Part shown: in pieces, positions 7,912-15,426 of the stretch | Position numbering within the stretch: the first letter of the stretch is position 1 | Layout: each line of letters begins with the position of its first letter | NCBI GenBank assembly: GCA_934668765.1 | Contig: CAKUOH010000028.1 | Span: forward strand, 1-18,340 | Direction: 5' to 3' | From: an uncultured Helicobacteraceae bacterium | GTDB taxonomy: Bacteria > Campylobacterota > Campylobacteria > Campylobacterales > Helicobacteraceae | Length of the DNA: 18,340 nt | Program-made: the position numbers and the translations under genes | The notes under the pieces: generated by a model | The model's database searches: none | What the model was told of the DNA's origin: nothing | The model's input: the letters and a program-made list of their open reading frames with translations, nothing else

Positions 7912-8502
7912 TATTTTGCGAAATCCCCAAATTATGCTTACTACAAAGCTATAAATTAGCAAATATCCATCAAATAGCGCAAAAAGTGCGCCTTGCGTAG
8001 AAACTTGCTCCAAAATTAGTGCAATGATAAAAGCAAAAAGTCCCAAAATCCCCGTTATTTTATCTGCCAAATAAAGCGCGACAATAAATAAAGCCACAAA
8101 GATTGCGCAAATCGCTTTGTCCGCGCTAAAAATATCCACTGAAATCAAATCCAAATGCCCTAAAAATAACACCGCGCTAAAAGCAAAAATCACCACAAAA
8201 ACGCGTGGATTTTGTGCTTGTATCTTAAATCTTTGCAAAAAATTTGTGCCAAAATCTTGCATTATACACTCTGCTACGAATCGCAATATTAGTAATGCAC
8301 AAAATACGCTAATGTCCCCAAATAGCGAGTAAAATAAATTTATGAGTGAATAATAATCCCACAGCACGAAAAAGATGGGCAAATTTACAAAAATCATTAG
8401 AGAGAAAATGACGGCGTATTTTAGAATTTTGCGCCTTTGTCTAAAAGTGATATTACATAAAAACAAAAACGCGCTTAAAAATAGTAAGTTTATGCCTATC
8501 AT
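7903..8502 (-). CDS. Membrane partner of Kdo hydrolase (HP0579-like)
   Basis: 199-residue integral membrane protein with about six hydrophobic segments and no soluble domain. It starts 1 nt after the stop of the sialidase-fold gene, so the two are surely co-expressed. In H. pylori the outer Kdo of LPS is removed by a two-protein complex, HP0580 (sialidase-like) with HP0579 (membrane protein); Francisella KdhAB is similar. By gene order, size and topology this is the HP0579 counterpart. I could not confirm that by alignment. The purine run AAGAGAGAGA at the gene junction probably serves as ribosome binding site and also encodes the last codons of the upstream gene. The 3' end overlaps that of the Crp/Fnr gene on the other strand. 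Confidence 0.6.
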   Translation of the reverse strand: MIGINLLFLSAFLFLCNITFRQRRKILKYAVIFSLMIFVNLPIFFVLWDYYSLINLFYSLFGDISVFCALLILRFVAECIMQDFGTNFLQRFKIQAQNPRVFVVIFAFSAVLFLGHLDLISVDIFSADKAICAIFVALFIVALYLADKITGILGLFAFIIALILEQVSTQGALFALFDGYLLIYSFVVSIIWGFRKILG

Positions 8503-8503
8503 T

Positions 8504-9742
8504 TTATCTCTCTCTTGGTGAGTTTGCGTGGCGCGAATCTTGCGCGATTTGCGCTTCTAATTGCGATAGATTCAACCGCGCAATCTTAATATTTTTGCGA
8601 TTGTGCGTATATGCCACAAAGAGCCATTCCCCGCTCAATACCGCGCTAGGATAGCTCACTTCATTTGGATATTTGTCCTCCACGCTATCGATATTTTGCA
8701 AAAAGCTAAAATGCGATTTATTCCCAAGCACATACAGCCCTAAGCTATTTCTAGTGCCGCCGTTATCTTTAAATGTGCCGTCCTTTTGGCGTCTGCCATC
8801 ATTGTAGATTAGCAAGATTCGTGGCACATTTTGCGTGTTTTGATAGCTTACAAGCAATGCTGAATCATCATAGCCATTTAGATTCGTTGCCTTTGGTTGC
8901 TCCCAGATTCGCCCAAAATCATCGCATTTTTGCAAAAAACTAGCATTATTATACGCCTTATGATTGCGGAAAAATGCCAAACATTTGCGTGAATCTAGTG
9001 CGATAATCGTAGGCTGAAGCTGATTTTTAAGGCGATTTAAGCGCAAAGCGTGTGTAAAATTTGCATTTTCATCAAAAAACGCTACAAGCGCGTATTTTCG
9101 CGCTAGTTCGTGATAAATGGGTAGCATAAATCCGCCATTTTCTAACGCAATAGGCGGAGTCCGCACTAAATGTGAGAAATTTGCTAATAACCCCAAATGC
9201 AATTCACATCTAAATTCTAGCGATTCTAAATCAGGGCGAAATTCTAGCTGATAAATCTTTGCAGTCGCCCAGCCACCTAGACTTACGCCCACGACAAAAA
9301 GATGAAGTCGCTTATTTTTATCACTAAAAATCACGGGATTGCCTAGCTTTTTGATAAATTTGCCCGTCATAAAAGATAATATTTTAGCATCCAAAATCGC
9401 GCGCCCTTGCGTAGATTCAAGCGAATCTTTATTGATAAAATGCTGCATAATCGCCACATCGCTCGCACCTTCCCTGCTCCCTGCAAAATACACAAGCATT
9501 AGTTTATCGCCCAAATCCATAATGCTACTGCTATGCGCACTTTTCACGCTATTTGGCAAGGTGGTAAATGCTATTTTGCCCCCCCCCTGTCCGTATTTTT
9601 GCGTATTTTGTGGCGCAGAAATTGCGCTAGATTCCACGCTAAAAGGCGCGTATTGTGGCGAATCTTGCATTAAAAACGCCAAAATCGCCCCACACAAAAA
9701 TATCGCAAAAATGATAAAATTTCTATCAAAAAACTTACTCAA
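8504..9742 (-). CDS. Sialidase-fold Kdo hydrolase catalytic subunit (HP0580/KdhA-like), phase-variable
   Basis: 412 residues from TTG 9742 with an N-terminal signal anchor (about residues 9-26), then a periplasmic beta-propeller of the BNR/sialidase-2 type. Visible family features are GSREGASD near residue 85, RTPPIALENGGFMLPIYHEL (arginine plus the PIYH strand), an Asp-box-like CDDFGRIWEQP, and EVSYPSAVLSGEWLFVAYTH. Homologues HP0580 and Francisella KdhA trim the outer Kdo sugar from LPS at the outer face of the inner membrane. A G9 tract (9579-9587) near codons 52-54 encodes QGGGK and is in frame, so the gene reads ON. G8 gives TAG within three codons and G10 gives TAG about 12 codons later. 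A plain exo-sialidase role is the alternative. ATG starts occur only after the anchor, so TTG is preferred. Confidence 0.7.
   Translation of the reverse strand: MSKFFDRNFIIFAIFLCGAILAFLMQDSPQYAPFSVESSAISAPQNTQKYGQGGGKIAFTTLPNSVKSAHSSSIMDLGDKLMLVYFAGSREGASDVAIMQHFINKDSLESTQGRAILDAKILSFMTGKFIKKLGNPVIFSDKNKRLHLFVVGVSLGGWATAKIYQLEFRPDLESLEFRCELHLGLLANFSHLVRTPPIALENGGFMLPIYHELARKYALVAFFDENANFTHALRLNRLKNQLQPTIIALDSRKCLAFFRNHKAYNNASFLQKCDDFGRIWEQPKATNLNGYDDSALLVSYQNTQNVPRILLIYNDGRRQKDGTFKDNGGTRNSLGLYVLGNKSHFSFLQNIDSVEDKYPNEVSYPSAVLSGEWLFVAYTHNRKNIKIARLNLSQLEAQIAQDSRHANSPRER
9579..9587 (-). repeat. G9 homopolymer within the Kdo-hydrolase-like gene
   Basis: Nine C on the plus strand (G on the coding strand), early in the coding sequence between the signal anchor and the catalytic domain. 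One unit gained or lost leads to an early TAG, so the tract is a likely ON/OFF switch, currently ON. Confidence 0.75.
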
Positions 9743-9823
9743 CGAACCGCCCTGCCCTATTAAAATTTCAAAAGCGCAATTTTAGCATTTTTTGAATGAT
9801 ATTTTAGAATATTTGCGTCCTTT

Positions 9824-9864
9824 GGATTGCCACGATTTTGCGAATCCAAAATCTAGCAATGACG
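9824..9864. repeat. GGATTGC...GCAATGAC intergenic repeat
   Basis: Ends GGATTGC (9824-9830) and GCAATGAC (9856-9863), with an imperfect inner palindrome (CGATTTTGCGAATC). It lies in the 214-bp divergent region between the two envelope genes. Confidence 0.6.
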
Positions 9865-9914
9865 ATTCATAAATCTACAATTAGTTTCATACCAAAAAAA
9901 TTTTAAAAATTTTT

Positions 9915-9923
9915 TGCTACAAT
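9915..9923 (+). promoter_or_regulatory. Extended -10 of the transferase gene
   Basis: TGCTACAAT followed by TCTCGC, 33 nt before the start at 9957, identical to the extended -10 at 467-459 on the minus strand. Confidence 0.5.
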
Positions 9924-9956
9924 TCTCGCTATTTTTTAAATAAAAAGGACTTAAAA

Positions 9957-10238
9957 ATGCAAACATTTTCGCGCAAAATTTCTTATCAAAACTTCATAAT
10001 CTTGCCTATTATTTTGATGGCAATCTATGCGCTGGTATTTTTTGCGATGCGCGTGGGGATTAGCGTTTTTGCGTTTGAGGATTTTAGCGCATTAAAAGGC
10101 GACTTTGTTAAAATCTACGCTTCAGGATTTGTGCTAGATATGAGCGATTTTGCTATCGGCGCGTCATTATTTGTGCTACTTGGCTATGTGAGCGGTGCGC
10201 TTTACTCTCTCTCTCTCTCTCTCGTTACGATTTTGTGA
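9957..10238 (+). CDS. Short product of the split transferase gene in the current phase
   Basis: As the sequence stands, translation from ATG 9957 gives 93 residues with membrane segments at about 13-33 and 65-85. It then reads through the CT tract as SLSLSL and ends at TGA 10236-10238. It is the N-terminal piece of the transferase, not an independent gene. Confidence 0.7.
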   Translation: MQTFSRKISYQNFIILPIILMAIYALVFFAMRVGISVFAFEDFSALKGDFVKIYASGFVLDMSDFAIGASLFVLLGYVSGALYSLSLSLVTIL

Positions 10239-12042
10239 AATAGCTAGGATATTTTTATATAGATTCGCGCTTCTTTTTGCCACGCTAACTGCGCTTGTAG
10301 TTAGCGTAATGGCGTGTGTAAATTTTTATTATTTTAAGACTTATCATACAAAAATTGATATTTTTATCTTTGGGTTAAAGGACGATGACACTGCTACGAT
10401 TTTAAAAATCATTTGGAGCGATTATCCCATTGTGTGGGCTTTGCTAATTTGCGTGATTTTTACTTATGCGATTTTTAGGCTATCAAAGAAAATCTTAAAT
10501 GCAAGATTTGCATTAAAATTGAATTTGCCCATTGCGATTGTGGCAAATCTAATGCTTATTTTTGCTATAACGATGGGCTATATTACAAGCATTGTAAATC
10601 TCCCTTTGCGTGAAAACGCCCACCACATAAGCGCAAATCCTATCGCAAATCAAGTGGCAATAAATCCCATCATCTCGCTTGGTTTGGCATATAAATATTA
10701 TCGCAAATTAGATAGATTCGCGCCACTAAATGCAGCAGACTTATCGCAAATGCAGGATTTAGAGCGCGAGTTATTTCCCATTTTTCAGCATAATTCGCAA
10801 AAATCTATCGCTAAAAATCCAAGCGTAGTTGTCGTGCTATTAGAGAGCTTTGCTTCAAATATGCTTGCACTTGATGATGAATCTAGCTTTGATTTGCTAG
10901 GGAGTTTTAGGGCGCATTTTGAAAATGGTAAGATTCCACTTGAAAAGCGCAAAAAACACGAATCTATTAGCGATTTTACATTTCTTAACTTCCTTTCATC
11001 TGGCAATGGCACTGCGCCTAGTTTTGCTTCGCTATTTTTCTTATCGCCTAGCCCTACTATTTCGCTAGGCAAATTTAAAAATCACAAATTGCCACTAACA
11101 CCTTTTGATGTTTATAAAAAAGCTGGATATAAAGTCATTTTCTTGACTTCGGGCAATCGCTATTGGCAAAATCTAGGCGCGTATATTACTACGCTTGGGG
11201 CAGATGAGATTTATGATAGCAACTCTTTAAACGCAAAATATCCCCAAAGCACCAAATCGCAAAGTCCTTATGGCGTGGCTGATGAGTTTGCGTATAATTT
11301 CGCGCTAGAATTATTACAAAATGCTACAAAGCCCCTATTTATCGCCATTTTGACTAGTTCAAATCACAAGCCTTTTGTTTTGCCAAAATCTTTTACGCCT
11401 CCGCATTATGAGATAGAAACCAAACGCGCACTTTTTAACCATAAAAATCAAGCCCAAATCGCAGTTGAACTTTTTACATATTCAAGCAATGCCTTTGGCG
11501 ATTTTGTAGGGCAAATCAAAGATTCATCGCTAAAAGATAGCGTGATAATAGCTGGTAGTGGCGACCATCGCTACCGCGATTTAAAAGCAAGTGCGAATCT
11601 CGCGCTAAACTACGCCACTCCATTGTATTTGTATGTGCCAAATGCTTACACGAGCGACTTTAAGGCGCGAAACTTCGCCTTTAATCCAAGTGAAATTGGC
11701 TCACATAAGGATATTTTCCCTACACTTTATGCGATTAGCTTAAATGACTATGATTTTTTGACGCTTGGTGGGCGCAATCTCTTTGATAAAACTGCGCCAA
11801 ACTCGCATAGATTCGCGCTAAATTCTGGGCTATTTATGGATAATGATGGCATTTATAGTGGCAATATAGGATATAAGATTTTGGATAAAGATTTAAGTTT
11901 ACCAAAAATCCTAAATGGTTTTATATTGCAATCAAATGAGACTTTTACGCCATCAAAACACAAGGCAGAATTTATGCAAAAATACAATAAACTTGAATGG
12001 TTGCAGATAAATTATCGAATCTTTAAGACAAATGATGATTAG
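9957..12042 (+). CDS. LTA-synthase/sulfatase-family envelope transferase, split by (CT)9, phase OFF
   Basis: Whole gene including the frame break; with one more CT it would encode about 695 residues. The first part (9957 to the repeat) encodes two membrane segments. The second frame, open from GTG 10195 to 12042, encodes about three more membrane segments and a periplasmic alkaline-phosphatase-fold domain. Family motifs are VVVVLLESFASNML (metal-binding Glu), SGNGTAPSFASLFF (candidate nucleophile Thr), SSNHKPFVLP and AGSGDHRYRD (metal-binding Asp-His). Relatives transfer phosphoglycerol or phosphoethanolamine onto surface glycans; which one applies here cannot be read from sequence. AAAAGGAC precedes ATG 9957. 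Translation from GTG 10195 alone would lack two membrane segments and has no good ribosome binding site. It diverges from the Kdo-hydrolase-like gene. Confidence 0.8.
10205..10223 (+). repeat. (CT)9 dinucleotide repeat, phase-variation tract
   Basis: Nine CT units plus a C, inside the coding sequence between membrane segments two and three. The two halves join in frame with 10 or 7 units. Eight units end at TAG after LysAla-free codons VK, and nine end at TGA 10236. CT repeats near the 5' end control other Helicobacter surface genes, such as oipA and sabA. Confidence 0.85.
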
Positions 12043-12100
12043 ATTTGGATTATTATAGTGATTTGGTTTTGGGGTATTGATTTTTATTGTTGATTAGATT

Positions 12101-12173
12101 GGATTGCTTTGATTTTCTACCGAAAATTAAAGCAATGACGGAGTTTTTAGATTTACGCAAATCTAAGCAATGA
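12101..12173. repeat. Tandem pair of GCAATGA repeat hairpins
   Basis: First module 12101-12139: ATTGCTTTGATTTTC pairs with GAAAATTAAAGCAAT, a 15-bp stem with one mismatch. Second module: TTAGATTT-ACGC-AAATCTAA (12147-12166) followed by GCAATGA. It lies between the converging transferase and methyltransferase genes, where hairpins could help end transcription from both sides. Confidence 0.65.
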
Positions 12174-12178
12174 TTACC

Positions 12179-12205
12179 CAAAACAAGCAGGGCGCAGTTT
12201 CTTTA
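12179..12205 (-). repeat. AAGAAACTGCGC...GCTTGTTTTG repeat, copy 1
   Basis: On the minus strand this reads AAAGAAACTGCGCCCTGCTT then GTTTTG. A plus-strand copy (AAAGAAACTGCGCTACGCTT then GTTTTG) lies at 17958-17983. Both are just downstream of gene ends. Confidence 0.5.
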
Positions 12206-12223
12206 ATAAATACAAATTACCGC

Positions 12224-12979
12224 TTAAAATCTCGGTATTAGCGCAATTCCCACTTCCCTTTCGCTCATATAAGTTACTTTTCCGCCTTTTGCGTTTTTAT
12301 CCACGAAATCACGCACTTTTTGTTTATCTACCACTGCGCTATGCGCTTCAATGTTCCACTCTATGCACTCTGCGACTTCATCTTTTGTGTTAAATTTATG
12401 CGTAAAATCCTGCTTCATATAAAAATGTTTGACATTTTTCGCGCCCATTTTTTCAAGCCACGACAACACATTTGGCAATCCCACAGGTAGCTCTAATTTT
12501 ACGCCGTGCTCTTTTAAAATCTCATCCATAAAAGTGCATCGCCTAACGCGTCCCCAACCCACATAGCAAAAATATTCGCTAAAAAGCCCCATTGCCTTTA
12601 TGAATCCCGCCTCATTATTTAGTGCGGGAGTTAGCGAAGCAAGGGCAATATCAAACTTTTTATTCGCGCTAAAATCCTCCCACGCGCTTTGAATCGTAGT
12701 GATATTTGATAGTCCAAGCGTCTTTGCATCCGCCTCCAAATTTTCTAACATTTTTTGCGAAATATCCACCGCAAGGACGGATTTTGCCTCTTTTGCAAGC
12801 TGAAATGTAAATCGCCCATTCCCACAGCCTATATCAATGGTGCTTTTGCCCCTAAAATCCGCGCCATTCTCACGAAAAAAGCGCATAATCTCTATCGTAT
12901 CACTAGCCTTATTTAAAAAGCGCGGAAAAGTCTTCGCCTTGCGCTCCCAAATGGCTTTGGCATTTTTATTTGAATCCAT
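12224..12979 (-). CDS. Class I SAM-dependent methyltransferase
   Basis: 251 residues from ATG 12979-12977, preceded by AAAGGATAAAA. An in-frame start at 13072 would add 31 residues encoded by an intergenic repeat and is rejected. SAM-binding motif I, IDIGCGNGRF, is at about residues 48-57; the acidic end of beta 2, VLAVDISQKM, follows; AWEDFSANKKFDIALASLTP marks beta 4. The substrate is unknown. The C-terminal half has aromatic and charged patches but no recognisable target-recognition domain. It sits about 105 nt downstream of a CeuE-type metal-chelate binding protein on the same strand, which hints at a link with metallophore or metal-complex metabolism, but the repeat between them argues against tight coupling. 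Confidence 0.8.
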   Translation of the reverse strand: MDSNKNAKAIWERKAKTFPRFLNKASDTIEIMRFFRENGADFRGKSTIDIGCGNGRFTFQLAKEAKSVLAVDISQKMLENLEADAKTLGLSNITTIQSAWEDFSANKKFDIALASLTPALNNEAGFIKAMGLFSEYFCYVGWGRVRRCTFMDEILKEHGVKLELPVGLPNVLSWLEKMGAKNVKHFYMKQDFTHKFNTKDEVAECIEWNIEAHSAVVDKQKVRDFVDKNAKGGKVTYMSEREVGIALIPRF

Positions 12980-13039
12980 ATTTTTATCCTTTAAATTATA
13001 TTTTTGATTCACGCTTTTTGTGTGAATCTTTAAAGCGTA

Positions 13040-13076
13040 GATTGCCACGACTTGTATTCGCAAGTTTCGCAATGAC
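13040..13076. repeat. GATTGC...GCAATGAC intergenic repeat
   Basis: Ends GATTGCC (from 13040) and GCAATGAC (13069-13076), with inner stem ACTTG/CAAGT. It lies between the binding-protein and methyltransferase genes. Confidence 0.6.
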
Positions 13077-13083
13077 TAGCTTT

Positions 13084-14088
13084 CTACTCCCCGCTAATGT
13101 GCACAAAATCTTTGTCGCTTAACTCACGCAAAAATTTTACAAAAAAGTCCTTTGCGATTGCCTTTGCTTCATTTTCGCTTAAAATATCGCTATGCACTTT
13201 GGAAAATGCGTAAGGGACGCCGATTGTCTGCATAACGCTAGGCGGCTTCATCAGCCAATTACTAGGCGTGGATGGCGCGTAATATATGCGTTTATTGTGT
13301 ATCGCAGATATTCCCTGCCATTGCTTTGGTGGATTTTTACGCAACTGCCGATACAGCGCGATTTCACGCACGAAAATCACCTGAGGATTTGTCTTGTGTA
13401 AAATCTCAAAATTCACATTCGCAAAGTCCTTACCGCACTCTATCGCGTTAATCCCGCCGATTCTATATGCCAAATCTTTTTTATCGCCACTTTTGCTACA
13501 TTGCGTGCTAAGTCCATCCGTCCCTTGTGCGAAATAAATTTTGGGGCGATGCGTGATTTTCGCGCTTAAATCTTGCATTTTAGCATTTGTAGAATCGATA
13601 AAATCTATTAGCGCATTTGCGTGCGATTCAACGCCCAACTCTTTGCCATAAACCTTAATCGTCTCATTTAGCTTATCCTCGTCAAACGCGCTTACTTCGA
13701 TAGTCTTAATGCCAAATTTTGCGTAAGATTCAAGGATTTTTTTGTCCGTCCCTTCGTTAAAAAAGATTACGCTAGGCTTTAATGCGATGATTTTCTCAAA
13801 AATCGGCTCTTTGCCCTTTTGCATACCGATGACAGGCAGTTTAGCGACATTTTGAGGCATAAATTCCCTATCTTCTGGGTAAGGCTCATAATTTAGCCCA
13901 ATCATTCCTTGCGGATAGAGAATTTCAAGTAGTACCGTTAGCGGTGGTATCATCGCAAATGCTTTGATTTGCGAATCGGCTTGATTCGCACCTTTTGTCG
14001 AATCGCTTGAATTTGCGCTTGAATTTGCCCATAGATTCGTGCCACAAATTAGTGCAAGAGCAAAAATTATGCTTTGAAATTTTCTCAT
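13084..14088 (-). CDS. CeuE-type ABC transporter periplasmic binding protein (iron/nickel chelate)
   Basis: 334 residues with a signal peptide (MRKFQSIIFALALICGTNLW, cleavage likely after LWA). The cysteine in it is not in a proper lipobox, so a soluble periplasmic protein is likely. A Ser/Asn/Asp-rich linker follows, then a cluster A (FecB/BtuF-like) fold. PPLTVLLEILYPQGMIGLNY, EKIIALKPSVIFF and NPQVIFVRE are typical. H. pylori CeuE paralogues bind Ni(II)-histidine or iron-siderophore complexes, and this protein resembles them. No FecCD permease or ATPase gene is in the window, so it would have to use transporter parts encoded elsewhere. The 106-bp upstream region is very A+T-rich, with TATAAT at 14131-14126 and near-palindromic AT runs that could be a Fur or NikR site. 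Confidence 0.8.
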   Translation of the reverse strand: MRKFQSIIFALALICGTNLWANSSANSSDSTKGANQADSQIKAFAMIPPLTVLLEILYPQGMIGLNYEPYPEDREFMPQNVAKLPVIGMQKGKEPIFEKIIALKPSVIFFNEGTDKKILESYAKFGIKTIEVSAFDEDKLNETIKVYGKELGVESHANALIDFIDSTNAKMQDLSAKITHRPKIYFAQGTDGLSTQCSKSGDKKDLAYRIGGINAIECGKDFANVNFEILHKTNPQVIFVREIALYRQLRKNPPKQWQGISAIHNKRIYYAPSTPSNWLMKPPSVMQTIGVPYAFSKVHSDILSENEAKAIAKDFFVKFLRELSDKDFVHISGE

Positions 14089-14125
14089 TTTGCAACTCTT
14101 TTTTTAAATTTTAAATATGTTTGGA

Positions 14126-14131
14126 ATTATA
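14126..14131 (-). promoter_or_regulatory. Possible -10 of the CeuE-type gene
   Basis: TATAAT on the minus strand, 37 nt before the start. An imperfect AT palindrome (about 14132-14156, TAAATTATTT facing AAATATTTAA) lies just upstream, where a metal regulator could bind; this is speculative. Confidence 0.3.
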
Positions 14132-14194
14132 TAAATTATTTTTTAAAATATTTAATTTCTCACATTTTAGATTCAAAAGATTTAAAGCAATATC

Positions 14195-14758
14195 TCAAAA
14201 CAGCCCATTTTCTAACTCTTTGATTTTAAAACTTCGCCTATGCACTGCGCTAAATCCGTGCGCTTTTATCGCTTCAATATGCTCTTTTGTCCCATAGCCT
14301 TTATGCGATTTAAAGCCCCACTGCGGGTAGATTTTATGTAGTTCATCGCTCTCTTTGTCTTTAAGACTTTTTGCGATAATGCTTGCAAGTGAGATTTGAG
14401 GAATCTTGCTATCGCCCTTAATGACGCACTCTACGCCACTCACACCAAAGCTAGTGTTGCCATCAAAGATATAAATTTGCGCGGAGAGATTTGCCATTAT
14501 CTGCGTCAAAGCAGTGGCGATACAGGTGCTAATGCCGTCTCTATCGATAGATTCCGCGCTAAACTTCGCCACAAAATGCGATATTTTTTGCGCCAACGCG
14601 ATTTCATAAATGCTATCGCGTTTTTTGCGCGTTAATTTTTTGCTGTCATTTAGCCCCGCGATTTCGCGCAAAATCACTTCATCGCATACCACGCCACACA
14701 CAAACAAACTCCCTGCAATGCAACCACGCCCTGCTTCGTCGATTCCACAAATCACCAT
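14195..14758 (-). CDS. rnhB: Ribonuclease HII
   Basis: 187 residues. Cleaves the RNA strand of RNA-DNA hybrids and removes single ribonucleotides from DNA. The family signature GIDEAGRG is at residues 5-12, giving catalytic D7 and E8. D99 in IFDGNTSFG and D134 in AKSLKDKE complete the metal-binding set. KSHKGYGTKEH near the C terminus is also typical. Length is normal. ATG 14758 is preceded by AAGGCG. The gene is transcribed away from the divergent tRNA-Pro; a 66-bp gap separates them. Confidence 0.95.
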   Translation of the reverse strand: MVICGIDEAGRGCIAGSLFVCGVVCDEVILREIAGLNDSKKLTRKKRDSIYEIALAQKISHFVAKFSAESIDRDGISTCIATALTQIMANLSAQIYIFDGNTSFGVSGVECVIKGDSKIPQISLASIIAKSLKDKESDELHKIYPQWGFKSHKGYGTKEHIEAIKAHGFSAVHRRSFKIKELENGLF

Positions 14759-14786
14759 AAAACGCCTTGAAAAAATTTTTCTTTAT

Positions 14787-14794
14787 GATATAAT
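14787..14794 (+). promoter_or_regulatory. Extended -10 of tRNA-Pro
   Basis: GATATAAT (with T at 14786 giving TGATATAAT), a consensus extended -10 about 30 nt before the tRNA gene. Confidence 0.6.
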
Positions 14795-14824
14795 TCTGCC
14801 CTTTAAATTTACATAAAATTAAAG

Positions 14825-14902
14825 CGGAGTATAGCGCAGCCTGATTAGCGCGCACCCTTGGGGTGGGTGAGGTCGTGGGTTTGAATCCCGCTACTCCGAC
14901 CA
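14825..14902 (+). tRNA. tRNA-Pro (anticodon GGG)
   Basis: The acceptor stem CGGAGTA pairs with TACTCCG (14892-14898), followed by A and an encoded CCA. The D arm is AGCGCAGCCTGATTAGCGCG. The anticodon arm is CACCC-TTGGGGT-GGGTG, giving anticodon GGG after T33. The T arm contains GTGGGTTTGAATCCCGC. All four helices form, and the C1-G72 pair with an A discriminator is typical of bacterial tRNA-Pro. Confidence 0.95.
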
Positions 14903-15037
14903 TTTCACACCATTTCATACGAATCTAAAATATCCAAGAAATAGACAAACATCTTAAAACCTTGCAAAATTGTTACACGCAATCACAAAATCTATCACAA
15001 AAGCGCGTTTTAAATAGATAAATTATTATTTAAGTTT

Positions 15038-15043
15038 TAAAAT
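15038..15043 (+). promoter_or_regulatory. Possible -10 of oorDABC
   Basis: TAAAAT followed by TGCC, 33 nt before the oorD start. The region 14903-15037 is A+T-rich with no gene; the near-palindrome AAATTATTATTT around 15020-15031 could be a regulator site. Confidence 0.35.
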
Positions 15044-15075
15044 TGCCTTTGTATTTAAAATTGAAAGGAGATATA

Positions 15076-15387
15076 ATGAGTAAGTTGGAATCGCCGAAAG
15101 ATACGCCTGTTTGGGTGGATTATGATCGTTGCAAGTCTTGCGATATTTGCGTGGATGTTTGTCCAAGTGGGACACTTGCTATGCGCGTGGAGGTAAATTC
15201 GATTCAAGGCAAAATCATTAGCATTATAAATCCGCAGAGTTGCATTGGGTGCAATGCCTGCGAGTTAAACTGCCCTGATTTTGCGATTCACGTGGCAGAT
15301 AGAAAGGACTTCAAATTCGCAAAAATCACACCAGAGGCAAAAGAGATGGCAGCAAAAATCAAAGCAAATCGATATATGGCGTTGTGA
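15076..15387 (+). CDS. oorD: 2-oxoglutarate:acceptor oxidoreductase, ferredoxin-like subunit OorD
   Basis: 103 residues from ATG 15076, behind AAAGGAG with 5-6 nt spacing; an in-frame TTG at 15043 is rejected. Two [4Fe-4S] motifs are intact: CKSCDICVDVCP and CIGCNACELNCP. It passes electrons from the catalytic subunits to ferredoxin or flavodoxin. It is first in the oorDABC operon, which in Helicobacter replaces the NAD-linked 2-oxoglutarate dehydrogenase and makes succinyl-CoA. Confidence 0.95.
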   Translation: MSKLESPKDTPVWVDYDRCKSCDICVDVCPSGTLAMRVEVNSIQGKIISIINPQSCIGCNACELNCPDFAIHVADRKDFKFAKITPEAKEMAAKIKANRYMAL

Positions 15388-15426
15388 TTCGTTAGATTCG
15401 AGTGCGTAAATACGAAAGGAAAAATT

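Noticed and set aside
8507..8514. (GA)4 at the junction of the Kdo-hydrolase-like genes as a fourth switch
   Set aside because: Four units are too few to expect frequent slippage, and a change would alter only the last codons and ribosome-site spacing.
9339..9785. 148-residue open frame on the plus strand
   Set aside because: It lies antisense inside the sialidase-fold gene, has no ribosome binding site and shows no recognisable domain.
10195..12042. Transferase body as an independent gene from GTG 10195
   Set aside because: It lacks a ribosome binding site and two membrane segments that are encoded just upstream in another frame; the CT repeat explains the break.
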